Shown here: piece after piece, positions 50,154-59,742 of the stretch | Layout of the letters: each line of letters begins with the position of its first letter | Numbering within the stretch: position 1 is the first letter of the stretch | NCBI GenBank assembly: GCA_963840725.1 | Contig: CAWIZY010000016.1 | Span: 1,426,001 to 1,490,000, forward strand | From: CAVWDU01 sp963840725 | Lineage (GTDB): Bacteria; Pseudomonadota; Gammaproteobacteria; Pseudomonadales; Halieaceae | Reading direction: 5' to 3' | Length of the DNA stretch: 64,000 nucleotides | Notes under the pieces: model-generated | The model's input: the letters and a program-made list of their open reading frames with translations, nothing else | The model's database searches: none | What the model was told of the DNA's origin: nothing | Program-made: the position numbers and the translations under genes

Positions 50154-51459
50154 CCTGCATCGTGCGCACTCCGCGCATTACCAGGGTATCCATATAGTCA
50201 TAGCTGTCGCAAGCCAGTTCAAGGCCGGGCATACGCTCGATAACCCGGGCAATGGCAATTTTACCCTCCAGCCGCGCCAGTGGCGCACCCATGCAAAAAT
50301 GTGGCCCGAAGTTAAAGGTGAGGTGGTGGTTTGGGCGGCGGTTGATGTCAAACCGCTGCGGGTCCTCGAAGGCTCGGGGGTCGTGGTTGGCAGCGTTGAT
50401 CATCACGAATACCCGATCTCCGGCTTTGAGTTTTTTACCATGAAACGTGTGATCGACACTGACAATGCGCACCGAGGCTCCGGTGGGTCCGTCGAAACGG
50501 AGAATTTCCTCGATGGCCTGATCGATAAGCGTGGGATCACGTTTTAGTAGCGCCAGTTGTTCGGGATGGTTCAACAGGGCCCTGATACCGTTGCCGATAA
50601 GATTGGTCGTGGTTTCGTGGCCGCCGAACAGGAATAACATGGAGGTGCCGATGACCTCGTCCTCGGTCAACAGGTCGTCCTCCTCGCGGATTGTCAGCAG
50701 CTTGGTAATGAGATCGCTACCGGGCTTCAGTTCCCGCTCCCGGATAACGCCACGAAAATACTCGGCCATCTTGATGGCGCCCTCTTCGGCAAGCACATAC
50801 TTCTGTGGGGATGTGGTCGCGCTGCCAATGAACATCTGCATTTTGTTTGACCAGTCTTTGAGGTCGTCCATGTGTTCCTGGGGCAGGCCGAGCATCTCAA
50901 GTATCACCATGGCCGGAAGCGGGAATGCGTAGGCGTCGATGAAATCGAAGCTCTGCTTGCTCTCCAGCCTGTCGATCAGTTTGTCCACGGCCCGGATGAT
51001 GAAGCCGTCCATCTGAGCGACAGTGTCAGGGGAGAGGATGGTCCGCATAAGGACGCGCAATCGGGTGTGCTGGGGGGGGTCCTTGAAGGCCACCCAGGTA
51101 TTGAGATAGCGGATCAGTTCGCTGATGGGTTGCTGGCGTTCGGGTGTCAATGACTGGTAGAACGGCGTAATCCGGTCGGCGGAGAAATTGTCGTTTCTGA
51201 GAACGGTTTTGGCGTCTGCATACCGAGTGATGACCCAGCCCCGCAGGGTGTCGGACCAGTGCACAGGATCGAGGTCCTGCAGTTTTCGCAGGGCAGGTAT
51301 CGGGTTGTTGATGGTTTGGGGGTCGCGGGGGTTGTATGCCGGGAGTTGATCCCGACGCTGACCCGAGGGCTGATCAACATCGGGATCAGGCGATCCGTCG
51401 CTGGCCTTTCGTGTCACATCGCTGGTCTTTTGGGTTACGCCGCTGGTCTTCTGTGTCAC
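50143..51459 (-). CDS. Cytochrome P450
   Basis: 438 aa from GTG 51459 (GGAG five bases upstream). I-helix LFGGHETTTNLIGNG, ExxR in the K-helix region (AIEEILRFDG), and the haem-binding signature FNFGPHFCMGAPLARLEG with the axial Cys (about residue 382). Soluble bacterial-type P450, requiring a ferredoxin partner not encoded here. The N-terminus carries a threefold 7-residue repeat (VTQKTSG, VTQKTSD, VTRKASD). Adjacent operator site A lies between this gene and the divergent acyl-CoA ligase, suggesting coordinated regulation. Confidence 0.92.
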   Translation of the reverse strand: MTQKTSGVTQKTSDVTRKASDGSPDPDVDQPSGQRRDQLPAYNPRDPQTINNPIPALRKLQDLDPVHWSDTLRGWVITRYADAKTVLRNDNFSADRITPFYQSLTPERQQPISELIRYLNTWVAFKDPPQHTRLRVLMRTILSPDTVAQMDGFIIRAVDKLIDRLESKQSFDFIDAYAFPLPAMVILEMLGLPQEHMDDLKDWSNKMQMFIGSATTSPQKYVLAEEGAIKMAEYFRGVIRERELKPGSDLITKLLTIREEDDLLTEDEVIGTSMLFLFGGHETTTNLIGNGIRALLNHPEQLALLKRDPTLIDQAIEEILRFDGPTGASVRIVSVDHTFHGKKLKAGDRVFVMINAANHDPRAFEDPQRFDINRRPNHHLTFNFGPHFCMGAPLARLEGKIAIARVIERMPGLELACDSYDYMDTLVMRGVRTMQVKQ

Positions 51460-51514
51460 GTCGACTCCGCATTTGCCTGCGCAGCGGTATATGCTAGCAT
51501 GCGCTTAGGACTTT

Positions 51515-51532
51515 ACCAAGCGATCATTTGGT
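51515..51532. promoter_or_regulatory. TetR-type operator, site A
   Basis: ACCAAGCGATCATTTGGT, an 18-bp near-palindrome. It lies 17 bp upstream of the acyl-CoA ligase ATG and 56 bp upstream of the P450 GTG, so one bound repressor could control both divergent promoters. Shares consensus with sites B and C. Confidence 0.6.
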
Positions 51533-51549
51533 TGTTTTGAGGTGGCTGG

Positions 51550-53100
51550 ATGCAAAAGCTCGACGATACTCAGGTCTATTTGCCGGAAGTGTGGGCGTCC
51601 CATGCGCGGTTCCGGGGTGAAAAGCTGGCGCTGGTTTGTGGCGCCAGTCGGCTCACCTGGCGCGAACTCAACGACGGCATGAATCGGGTTGCGAACTCAT
51701 TGCTGGACGATGGCGTGGTCAGTGGCGACAAGATAGGCGTCCTGATGGGCAACTCGGCGGAGACGCTGCTGGTCATGTTCGGTATTGTTAAAGCCGGGGC
51801 TTGCGTCGTACCCATCAGCACCCTGTTGACAGCGGACCAGGTGGCTACTTTACTGGGGGACTCCGGTGCCCGGCGCCTGTTTTGCTGCGCTGCCAACAAG
51901 GACCTGGCCAGCGCCGCCCTGTCCCTGGTGGCGGGGTCACTGGACCGTCTGCTAACGGTTGGCTGGTCGCATTCTGAGGGCACCGCCTACGAGCAGTGGC
52001 TCGATGGCGCGGCAACCCATGAACCGAGTGTGCGCTACCAGCTCGCTGACGACTTTAATATTATCTACTCGTCGGGCACCACTGGACTGCCCAAAGGCAT
52101 CGTGCAGACCCACCGGGCACGCCAGCACTGGTCCTACTCCAACGCGATTGAACTGCGCTTCGATCATAGCGCGGTCGCTCTGGCCACCACCTCGCTATAC
52201 TCCAATGGCACCTGGTTTATGTTGCTGCCACCCATGTTTGTCGGTGCCACTATGGTCATTATGGAGAAGTTTACTCCCGAGGCCTGGCTGCAGGCGGTGG
52301 AAGCGCATCGAGTGACGCACTCTTTTATGGTACCCACCCAGTATATAGGGACGCTGGAGAGCCCGGCTTTCGGGCAGCACGATCTGTCCAGTCTCCGCTA
52401 CTTTCTTTCCGCCGGTTCGCCATTGCGTCAGGACACCCGGGAGCAGGTGCTGGAAAAACTGGGCCCGGGTTTGTTCGAGCTGTACGGGTTTTCCGAGGGC
52501 TTCGCAACGATACTCCGCCCTGAGCAGATGGGCAGGGCTGGCTCGGTGGGAACGCCGGTGGTCGGTTTCGATCTGCGCATTATCGACGAACAGGGTAATG
52601 AGGTGGCAGCCGACGAGCCGGGCGAAATCGTTGGCTACGGGGGTGGACTGATGCGTGGCTATCACAACAACGCGCAGGCGACTGCTGAGGCCGTCTGGTT
52701 GGACGAGCGCGGTAGAACCTTTCTGCGCAGTGGCGATATCGGTAGTCTGGACCAAGAGGGCTACCTGTACATCCTCGACCGAAAAAAAGACATGATTCTC
52801 TCCGGCGGTTTCAATATTTTCCCCAAGGATATTGAGGCGATCGTCGGCAGACATCCCGAGGTCTCCGATGTTAGCGTGATCGGTGTACCGCATCCCAAAT
52901 GGGACGAGGTGCCGCTGGCATTGATTATTGCGGCGCCGGGCTGCTCGCCTGATCCGGACGCGGTGATGGCCTGGAGCAATGAAAAGCTCGCCAAGACCCA
53001 GCGCCTTCAGGGGGTCGAAGTGCGGAAAGATTTTCCGCGCAATGCACTGGGCAAGGTGATCAAGCGAGAGCTCCGCGAGCCCTACTGGAGCAGCTTGTGA
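51550..53100 (+). CDS. Class I adenylate-forming acyl-CoA ligase
   Basis: 516 aa from ATG 51550 (AGGTGG upstream). P-loop YSSGTTGLPKG (residues ~175-185), the YGFSEGF core (~305-311), GDIGSLDQEGYLYILDRKKD (split; ~396-415) and the conserved C-terminal Lys in ALGKVIKREL. Activates a carboxylic acid by adenylation and thioesterification. Next gene overlaps by 4 bp (GTGA), so it feeds a thiolase. Likely activates an intermediate of the substrate degraded by this island. Confidence 0.9.
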   Translation: MQKLDDTQVYLPEVWASHARFRGEKLALVCGASRLTWRELNDGMNRVANSLLDDGVVSGDKIGVLMGNSAETLLVMFGIVKAGACVVPISTLLTADQVATLLGDSGARRLFCCAANKDLASAALSLVAGSLDRLLTVGWSHSEGTAYEQWLDGAATHEPSVRYQLADDFNIIYSSGTTGLPKGIVQTHRARQHWSYSNAIELRFDHSAVALATTSLYSNGTWFMLLPPMFVGATMVIMEKFTPEAWLQAVEAHRVTHSFMVPTQYIGTLESPAFGQHDLSSLRYFLSAGSPLRQDTREQVLEKLGPGLFELYGFSEGFATILRPEQMGRAGSVGTPVVGFDLRIIDEQGNEVAADEPGEIVGYGGGLMRGYHNNAQATAEAVWLDERGRTFLRSGDIGSLDQEGYLYILDRKKDMILSGGFNIFPKDIEAIVGRHPEVSDVSVIGVPHPKWDEVPLALIIAAPGCSPDPDAVMAWSNEKLAKTQRLQGVEVRKDFPRNALGKVIKRELREPYWSSL

Positions 53101-54350
53101 GCGATGTCTATATTGTGGGCGCCGCCAGCACTGCCTTTGGCAAACGGGCCGGGGACAGTATCAAGGCACTGACGCGGGAGGCTTACACGGCGGTGCTCCG
53201 GGACGCGGCTATGGATGGTCAGCAGATCGCCAGTTGCTATTTTGGCAACTGTGGGATGTGGACCGACGGGCAGGGCAGTATTCGTGGGCAGGTGGCGCTG
53301 ACGCCGCTGGTCCGAGAGGGTCTGTTTCCTGAACGCGTGCCGGTGGTCAATGTGGAGGGCGGTTGCGCGACAGCGTCGATGGCGTTCAATGGTGCCTGGA
53401 AGGACATTGCCTGTGGTGCGGCAGACGTCAGTATCGCCATCGGTGTGGAAAAGACCTTCTTTCCTGAGGACGCCGCTAAATCCATGCGGATATTCATGGG
53501 CGGTATCGACCAGTACGACCCCCAGGAATGGCATGACTATTATCTCGCGGCGGGTGAGCAGGCCGGCAAGCCATTTCAGCCCGGGCCGGACAGAACGGTT
53601 TTTATGGATACTTACGCGATGCAGGCCAGCTACCATATGCAGCGTTACGGCACGACGGTGGAGCAGATCGCAATCGCTGCCGCCAAGAACCACTGTTTCG
53701 GGGCCCTTAATTCTCGCGCCCAATACCGCTTCGAAATGACACCGGAGCAGGTGTTGCAAGACCGCGAGATCACGTTTCCCCTGACCCGGGCCATGTGCGC
53801 TCCGGTGGGCGACGGAGCCGCCGCGGCGATTCTGGTGTCCGGGAGAAAGCTTCGAGAATTTCCACAGGCGGTGAGGGAAAGAGCGGTTCGGGTTGCTGCC
53901 ACCGCCTTGTCCGGCGGTAAGTATCGGTCGCTGGATGAGCCGGGACTAAGCAGTGTTGCGGCGGCGAAAGCGTATCAGCAGGCGGCCGTGGGGCCGGCGG
54001 ATATCGACGTCGCCGAGGTGCACGACGCCACCTCCTTCTGTGAGCTTTATCAGGTGGAAATGCTCGGGTTTTGCCAGCCGGGCGAAGGCGGCCCCTTCAT
54101 TGCGGCGGGTGAGACTGGCGCAGAGGGATCGATACCGGTGAATACCTCCGGTGGGCTGGTCTCCAAGGGCCACCCGGTGGGTGCTACCGGCCTGTCGATG
54201 ATTGCGGAGCTTTGCGAACAATTGCGCGGTGAAGCCGGTGAGCGCCAGGTTGCGGATGCGCGCCTGGCGCTGGCGGAGAATGGCGGGGGAGTTATGGGAT
54301 TTGACGAGGCCGCCTGTTCGGTGATTATTCTGCAGGCCCCCGACCGCTGA
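53097..54350 (+). CDS. Thiolase/SCPx-type acetyl-CoA acyltransferase
   Basis: 417 aa, GTG start at 53097 in a GTGA overlap with the ligase stop. Nucleophile Cys90 in EGGCATASMA, His in SKGHPVGATGL, and a lipid-transfer-protein/SCP2-thiolase-like N-terminus (VYIVGAASTAFGKR). In steroid and branched-chain acid degraders this subgroup cleaves the thioester after side-chain oxidation. Paired with the ligase it would carry out beta-oxidation-type steps. Its 3' end overlaps the convergent haem c/propeller gene by 26 bp. Confidence 0.88.
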   Translation: MSDVYIVGAASTAFGKRAGDSIKALTREAYTAVLRDAAMDGQQIASCYFGNCGMWTDGQGSIRGQVALTPLVREGLFPERVPVVNVEGGCATASMAFNGAWKDIACGAADVSIAIGVEKTFFPEDAAKSMRIFMGGIDQYDPQEWHDYYLAAGEQAGKPFQPGPDRTVFMDTYAMQASYHMQRYGTTVEQIAIAAAKNHCFGALNSRAQYRFEMTPEQVLQDREITFPLTRAMCAPVGDGAAAAILVSGRKLREFPQAVRERAVRVAATALSGGKYRSLDEPGLSSVAAAKAYQQAAVGPADIDVAEVHDATSFCELYQVEMLGFCQPGEGGPFIAAGETGAEGSIPVNTSGGLVSKGHPVGATGLSMIAELCEQLRGEAGERQVADARLALAENGGGVMGFDEAACSVIILQAPDR

Positions 54351-55992
54351 AGCTCACCCTGACCAGCTTCGGGCTGGCGGCCGGGAGCGATGCGTAGGCA
54401 GTCCAGACGTCTCCGGACTGTGGGTCGATGGCGAGGTGACGCGTGTAGGCGGGCTCCGTTGGCAGGGGTATGCGCAACACGTGTTTACTAATCGGGTCGA
54501 AGCGCAGCAGGCTGCTGTCGAGTGAGCCCGTGACCCACACCATCCCGGAGTTTTGGTCGACTTCCACATCGTAGGCACCGACTGCGCTGTCGCCCAGCGG
54601 GAAGCGCTGAAAAGATTCCGTCGCCGGATCGAAACGAGTCAGGTAGCCGGTATTAAACTCGGGAATCCACAGAGCCAGATCGGGGCCAAGGCCCGGGCGG
54701 CGCGGCCCGCTGTTGGCAACGGGCATCTCGAATTTGCCAGCCTGCCCGCTGCGGGTGTCATACATGACCAGGGTATTTGCCGCCAGCTGCGTACTGTAGA
54801 GCCTGCCCTGTCTGTCGACCTGCAGGCCGTAGGGTAGCGGCAGCCCTTCTTGCACCGGTCGGTTTGCAGCCGGTACCGATAGCGTTTGCACCTTACCGCC
54901 CGGATTGTCCACCCTGGCGATGCGCTCCTGTTTGGCGAAGTAATCGTTGACCCAGATAGTGCCGGCGTCGTCGATATCCAGTGAGTGGGCGTACATGCCC
55001 ACATCAAAGCTTCGATAGCTGCCATCGCCTGGGTCCAGGCGCAGGACCGAGAAGGTACCTCCATTGACAAGCCACAGGAAACCGTCTGCGTCGAATTTCA
55101 GCGCCCGTGGCTGTGCATTGATCTTGGGGTCGTCGTCGACGGGGTAGCGTTGAGTCGCACCTGTCTCCGGGTCGATGGCCCAGATTTCGTCATAAAAAAA
55201 CGCGGTTACCCATAGCCTTCCATCCGGTCCCACTACCAGGTCATGGGGCAGCGAGTCCGTTTGTGGCAGTGGGTACTCAGTGATGGTGATGCCTGCCAGT
55301 TCGTCGCCAGCCGCAGCTGGCGTGGCTGCCAGTGCCGCCACCTTTTCAGCCGACAGATATTGTGCCAGCCACGCAGCGTATTCGTTATCTTCAAAGTCGG
55401 GCGGGATCACTTCGTAAACATCCATCGCACGCATCATGGCAATCGCAGCGCCCCAGGCGCTTGCGTCCCGTGGCTTGCCGTCCTGAAAGATCCGCTCGTA
55501 GGTGATCTCGTGACAGGTGCCACAATTGAGAATGAACTCGTTTTTTTCGGGGCCATCCGGCAACAACGACAACCAGCGGCTGCTGGGCAGGGCTTGAACA
55601 TAATCGGCATCAGGGAGAAGTTGGACCGTGGGCAACACGCCGGTAGTCAGTTGATTCCTGGCGTCCAGCCACATCGGCTGGAAACCCACTGCACGGACCT
55701 GCAGTTGTGCGCTGGAGGCCGGAAGGAGTAACGCACCACCGGCGTCTGTGAAGCGGGTGGTCTCGATGCCATGCGGGGAGGTCTGAGTGACCATGGCCCC
55801 GGCGACCGGTTGGCCGCTGGAATCCGCAACTTTCAGTTGCAGCCGGTCGTTGGTCAGAGCGGTCGCCGGCTCCGCACTGCGTGCCTGAGGTGACCCGGCC
55901 ACGATGACTGAGGCAATAACCGAGGCAAACGCCAGGGAGAGTGCAGTCAGGGCACTCAGCAGCGTTAGTCGCCCGTAGAGTCGTGACACCAT
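54325..55992 (-). CDS. Carboxypeptidase-regulatory-like / haem c / beta-propeller fusion
   Basis: 555 aa from ATG 55992. Membrane or signal helix at ~5-30. Residues ~45-100 look like a carboxypeptidase-regulatory beta-sandwich (PVAGAMVTQTSPHGIETTRFTDAGG, split). A haem c motif CGTCH (Cys157, Cys160, His161) follows. From ~265 to the end repeated strands such as PHDLVVGPDGRLWVTAFFYDEIW (split) and YDVEVDQNSGMVWVTGSLDSSL (split) form a six-blade-like vgb/SMP-30-type propeller. The combination suggests an exported electron-transfer oxidoreductase or lactonase. Function unknown; the fusion is unusual. Confidence 0.75.
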   Translation of the reverse strand: MVSRLYGRLTLLSALTALSLAFASVIASVIVAGSPQARSAEPATALTNDRLQLKVADSSGQPVAGAMVTQTSPHGIETTRFTDAGGALLLPASSAQLQVRAVGFQPMWLDARNQLTTGVLPTVQLLPDADYVQALPSSRWLSLLPDGPEKNEFILNCGTCHEITYERIFQDGKPRDASAWGAAIAMMRAMDVYEVIPPDFEDNEYAAWLAQYLSAEKVAALAATPAAAGDELAGITITEYPLPQTDSLPHDLVVGPDGRLWVTAFFYDEIWAIDPETGATQRYPVDDDPKINAQPRALKFDADGFLWLVNGGTFSVLRLDPGDGSYRSFDVGMYAHSLDIDDAGTIWVNDYFAKQERIARVDNPGGKVQTLSVPAANRPVQEGLPLPYGLQVDRQGRLYSTQLAANTLVMYDTRSGQAGKFEMPVANSGPRRPGLGPDLALWIPEFNTGYLTRFDPATESFQRFPLGDSAVGAYDVEVDQNSGMVWVTGSLDSSLLRFDPISKHVLRIPLPTEPAYTRHLAIDPQSGDVWTAYASLPAASPKLVRVSFSGRGPAE

Positions 55993-56042
55993 CGCGGCGG
56001 CCCTGCTATCGTTATCAAGACCAGAAGTATATACTAATTTCA

Positions 56043-56060
56043 ACCAAGCAATTGCTTTGC
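56043..56060. promoter_or_regulatory. TetR-type operator, site B
   Basis: ACCAAGCAATTGCTTTGC, 16 bp upstream of the cupin-like ATG and 51 bp upstream of the divergent haem c/propeller gene. The core AAGCAATTGCTT is a perfect 12-bp palindrome. Since tetR follows the cupin by 12 bp on the same strand, this site probably also mediates its autoregulation. Confidence 0.65.
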
Positions 56061-56076
56061 CTGAGGAGCGTTTGCC

Positions 56077-56532
56077 ATGCAGCCGAACAACATACTCGAG
56101 ACAGTCAAGCGCACTTATTATGGCGAAATCGAAAATGTTAACAGCAACCTGATTGAGTGGACCCAGGTCGAGGGTCAACCGGGCAATTATATCAAGGTCC
56201 TGGTCATTGACGAGAAACGCCATCGCGTCGATTTCCTGTTCAAGCAGGACCCCCACGCGGAATTCGCCAAACACAACCACTGTTGCACGGCCATCGCCTA
56301 CACGCTGGCCGGTTTGTGGGGCTATCGCGAAGGCGAGGAATTGCATTTCCCCGGCACCTATTCCTACGAGCCGCCGGGCAGCGCCCATACACCCTTTGCC
56401 TCAGAGCAGGGCATGACCGTCTACGCCAGTTTTCAGGGCGACAGCCCGAACATGCTGGAGATACTCGATGACGACGATGAGATTGTGGATGTGTTGACCA
56501 TTGATTTCTTTAAAGCCTACCTGCAAACCTGA
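56077..56532 (+). CDS. Cupin-fold (ChrR/DHAP-dioxygenase-like) protein
   Basis: 151 aa from ATG 56077 with GAGGAG upstream. Cupin strands with HNH (HNHCCTAIAYTLAG), EGEELHFPGTYSYEPPGSAH and a terminal FQGD; the family includes ChrR-type metal-binding cupins and 2,4-dihydroxyacetophenone dioxygenase. Metal-binding residues are plausible, but enzymatic activity is unproven. Followed by tetR, likely one transcript. Confidence 0.7.
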   Translation: MQPNNILETVKRTYYGEIENVNSNLIEWTQVEGQPGNYIKVLVIDEKRHRVDFLFKQDPHAEFAKHNHCCTAIAYTLAGLWGYREGEELHFPGTYSYEPPGSAHTPFASEQGMTVYASFQGDSPNMLEILDDDDEIVDVLTIDFFKAYLQT

Positions 56533-56544
56533 CTGTTCCGGACC

Positions 56545-57168
56545 TTGAGCAAGCAGGCCTCATCATCAGGGCGTGGCAAGGCCGGCAGTGGCAAGACCCG
56601 TGAGAGCAAGCGCGAGCGGGTCCTGGAGGTTGCCGCCAGATTGTTCTCCAGTAAAGGCTATGCCGGCACTTCCATTCGGGATATCGCCAATGAGGTGGGC
56701 ATTCTCTCCGGGTCACTGTACTACCATTTTGAATCCAAGGAGGCGATGCTGGTCGCCGTCCACTCGAAGGGTGTCTCACAAGTTGTGTCAGCTGTTGAGG
56801 CGGCTTTGGCGGCCACTGCCGATGGGACGCCCTGGGAGCGCTTCAGTGCCGCTTGCACTGCCCATCTGGAGACACTGCTCAGCGACAGCCCCTACAGTCA
56901 GGTAGTTACGCCGCAATTTACCCGTGGCTTTGGTGAACCGCTGCGCTCCGAACTGATTGCCCAGCGTGATGATTACGAGGCCTTGATAGCCGGTCTGGTT
57001 GTTGACCTGCCCTTGCCCGGGGCAGTGGACCGCCGGTATTTTCGTTTGGCGATACTGGGCAGCCTCAACTGGGCCCCAACCTGGTATCACCCAGGCAAGC
57101 ATCAACCCAAAACCATTGCCCGTAAAATGTTGGACGTATACCGCCTGCAGCTGGATCCGGCGGGCTAA
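56545..57168 (+). CDS. TetR-family repressor (KstR2-like C-terminal domain)
   Basis: 207 aa from TTG 56545; the next in-frame Met lies within the helix-turn-helix and cannot be the start. N-terminal TetR domain at ~20-66 (RVLEVAARLFSSKGYAGTSIRDIANEVGILSGSLYYHF, split). The C-terminal part ending NWAPTWYHPGKHQPKTIARKML is typical of the TetR_C_33/KstR2-type ligand-binding domain, which in actinobacteria binds CoA thioesters. Together with operators A-C it is the likely repressor of the island, responding to an acyl-CoA intermediate (inference). Confidence 0.8.
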   Translation: MSKQASSSGRGKAGSGKTRESKRERVLEVAARLFSSKGYAGTSIRDIANEVGILSGSLYYHFESKEAMLVAVHSKGVSQVVSAVEAALAATADGTPWERFSAACTAHLETLLSDSPYSQVVTPQFTRGFGEPLRSELIAQRDDYEALIAGLVVDLPLPGAVDRRYFRLAILGSLNWAPTWYHPGKHQPKTIARKMLDVYRLQLDPAG

Positions 57169-57272
57169 AATACCGGTATTCGCAGTGATGGCTGCAACCG
57201 CAACACCGGTTAACGGTCCTCGGTTAGTCAGGGAATCACTCCAGGATACCCTTGCGAAACCTTATCAAAGGA

Positions 57273-57301
57273 CCCTGGGCCGGTGTTCCAACGGCCCAGG
57301 G
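57273..57301. terminator. Hairpin between tetR and the TonB receptor
   Basis: CCCTGGGCC (57273-57281) and GGCCCAGGG (57293-57301) form a perfect 9-bp stem with an 11-nt loop, between convergent genes. No T-run follows on either strand, so a bidirectional termination role is only inferred. Confidence 0.5.
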
Positions 57302-57337
57302 GAGAGGCGCTTTGGCGGCGCGCTGGCAGAGCGCCGG

Positions 57338-59635
57338 TCAGTCGCCGAAGTTCAGGGTAAACTCCAGGCCCCATTCCCGCGGTCTGTTGTAGTAGGCCTC
57401 TACATAGCCCAGTCCCAGCACGCTCACGCCATTGGTTACGTATAGCTCGTCAGTGATGTTAGTGACGAAACCCGCCACCATCCAGCTCCCGGATGCAGGC
57501 GTCCAGGTGATTCTGCCGTTCCAGATCGTGTAGGCGTCCGCCTTGAGCTCCGGCGTATTGACCGCGTCTCGGTACTGCTCGTCCCGGTAGATCATGTCAG
57601 CACGCAGACTGAGGTCACCCCCCGCGATGGGGAACAGGTATTCGCCAGACAGGTTGGCACTGAGTTCCGGTGCGTTGATCAGTTCGTTGCTCTCCGAAAT
57701 ACCGGCGCTCTGGGCGGAGTCTCCAACCTCGTCGTACTCGGCGTCCAGCAGGCCGATACCACCGGACATGTTGAACCGGGCCGTGGGTGCCCAGACGAAC
57801 TCCAGCTCACCACCAATGATGGTCGCCTGACCGGCGTTTTCGATGACAGTCTCCACGTTGCCGCCCCCGAGGTCCAGCACTGCGAGCAGTTGAATGTCTT
57901 CGTAATCGTTGTAGAACACCGCACCATTGAGCGTCAGAGTATTGTTGAGCAGGGTCGACTTCACCCCCAGCTCATAAGAGTTGAGATATTCCGGGTCGTA
58001 GGCCTTTGGGGCGATGCCGGACAATGCCCGAGAGTTGTAGCCGCCCGCCTTGTAGCCGCGCGAGGCGTTTGCATAGAGCAACAGATCGTCAGATTGTTGA
58101 AATTCGATGCCGAATTTGGGCAGGAACTCGGTCCAGCTTTCCGTCAGGGTCTCCGGGGGCAGTGGCACCTCACCAGACTCCGGCCGCGTCAGACCGTAGA
58201 CATACTCTTTGTCATCGTGAGTTAGCCGGCCGCCGAATGTCAGACCCAGCCGGTCACTCATATGGTAGGTAAATTCCGCGTAGGCCGCGAGCGAATAGGC
58301 ATCGTATTCGGTTTCTATCAAGGCCGTCAGATCGGCTCCCGCGGCCTCGTACAGACCCGACAGCAGCGGAGCGAACAGCGTGCTGTCGCCCTCTTCGAGC
58401 AGGCCATAAAAGCCCGCCACCCAGTCGATTCGGTCATCCATGGCGGTGCCGATCAATTGGAACTCCTGGCTGTACTGGGTGAACTGTTCCGGGTTGTCGA
58501 CCTGCACGACGTCGAAGGGGGTGTGCTCTGAATCCCGCCGAATATCGATGTCGTAATCCCGAACCGCGGTGATTGATTTCAGTACAAAGCCGCTGAAGTC
58601 CTTGTCGATGGTCAGTGACATGCCCCAGATATCGGCATCATCGCGGGTTTTGACCGTGCCTCCGGAATCGTAGACGCAGTCATCACAGTCATCCAGCGTT
58701 TTGACATAGGCTTCGCCGTACACATCAAAGGGTGGTTCCAGGCCCAGTTCTTCGGCCCGCGGTGGTGCCAGGAGTCCATTGACAAGAAAGTCGGTGGTGG
58801 GGTCCAGCGGGTCAAAGCGGACCATGGATCCTGCCGGTCCGGCCTGCTCCTGGGTCATATAGTCCGCCGAAAAAACGACATCCATCGTGTCGCTGGGTTG
58901 CCAGCGCAGCGTTAGCCTGGCGTCCCATTCGTCATCCTCACCGAGATCCTGGCCGATGAAGTTTTCGCCCAGGCCATCCCGCTGGAAAGTCGCTATTGCA
59001 AATTTGGCGGCCACTGCGTCAGACAGTGGCATCTCATAGTTGGCGAAGACATCGAGGCGATCAAACTCACCGACTGTCACGCCCACCTGCCCACCGGTCT
59101 CCCCGCTGGGTTTGCGGGTGACCACTTTCACCGCGCCACCTATCGTGTTGCGCCCGTACAGAGTGCCCTGGGGTCCGCGCAGTATCTCGATGCGCTCGAT
59201 ATCCATAAAACCAAAGTCTGCCGCTGCACTGCGGGAAATATAGACATCGTCGATGTAAAGGCCCACCCCGGGCTCGTTGGGAAACGAATAGTCGTCCTGG
59301 CCTACGCCGCGGATAAAAATCTGAGTGGCGCTGCCACCACCATTGGGGATGCCGCCATTGATCTCGATATTGGGCGCGATTTCGCCGACTCGTTTGAAAT
59401 TGGTAATGGATCGCGCTTCCAGGGCCTGCTGACTAAAGGCCGCCATCGAGACCGGAGTGGACTGCACCGACTCCTCCCGCTTGCGGGCGGTGACCACGAT
59501 TTCCTCCAGTCCGGTGTAAGCCGCTTCGGATTGCGCTTTCGCTAGGGTGGGAGTCAGCCCGGCAGAAGCAGCCGAAGCCAGGATTAACAGAGCATTGACC
59601 CGACTTTTGGTGGTGTTATTGCGGGGGTGCGACAT
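57338..59635 (-). CDS. TonB-dependent outer-membrane receptor
   Basis: 765 aa from ATG 59635 with GGGAGAA upstream; ATG 59650 is less likely. Signal peptide (NALLILASAASAGLTPTLAKA), TonB box-like EIVVTARKREES (residues ~45-56), plug domain (YLRGVGQDDYS equivalent IFIRGVGQDDYSFPNEPGVGLYIDDVYI, split), and a 22-strand barrel ending in FTLNFGD with a terminal aromatic pair. Gene is the only transport gene in the island and lies behind operator site C, so it probably imports the substrate degraded by the enzymes. Confidence 0.92.
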   Translation of the reverse strand: MSHPRNNTTKSRVNALLILASAASAGLTPTLAKAQSEAAYTGLEEIVVTARKREESVQSTPVSMAAFSQQALEARSITNFKRVGEIAPNIEINGGIPNGGGSATQIFIRGVGQDDYSFPNEPGVGLYIDDVYISRSAAADFGFMDIERIEILRGPQGTLYGRNTIGGAVKVVTRKPSGETGGQVGVTVGEFDRLDVFANYEMPLSDAVAAKFAIATFQRDGLGENFIGQDLGEDDEWDARLTLRWQPSDTMDVVFSADYMTQEQAGPAGSMVRFDPLDPTTDFLVNGLLAPPRAEELGLEPPFDVYGEAYVKTLDDCDDCVYDSGGTVKTRDDADIWGMSLTIDKDFSGFVLKSITAVRDYDIDIRRDSEHTPFDVVQVDNPEQFTQYSQEFQLIGTAMDDRIDWVAGFYGLLEEGDSTLFAPLLSGLYEAAGADLTALIETEYDAYSLAAYAEFTYHMSDRLGLTFGGRLTHDDKEYVYGLTRPESGEVPLPPETLTESWTEFLPKFGIEFQQSDDLLLYANASRGYKAGGYNSRALSGIAPKAYDPEYLNSYELGVKSTLLNNTLTLNGAVFYNDYEDIQLLAVLDLGGGNVETVIENAGQATIIGGELEFVWAPTARFNMSGGIGLLDAEYDEVGDSAQSAGISESNELINAPELSANLSGEYLFPIAGGDLSLRADMIYRDEQYRDAVNTPELKADAYTIWNGRITWTPASGSWMVAGFVTNITDELYVTNGVSVLGLGYVEAYYNRPREWGLEFTLNFGD

Positions 59636-59742
59636 AGACAGTTCTCCCATGCTTTTTCAACTTGGAGCGGTTTCGCTCACCGTTATCATTTACTGGGTAT
59701 TCCACTAGTGCTGTCCAATCCTATCACTCTCTTTTAGTCACA

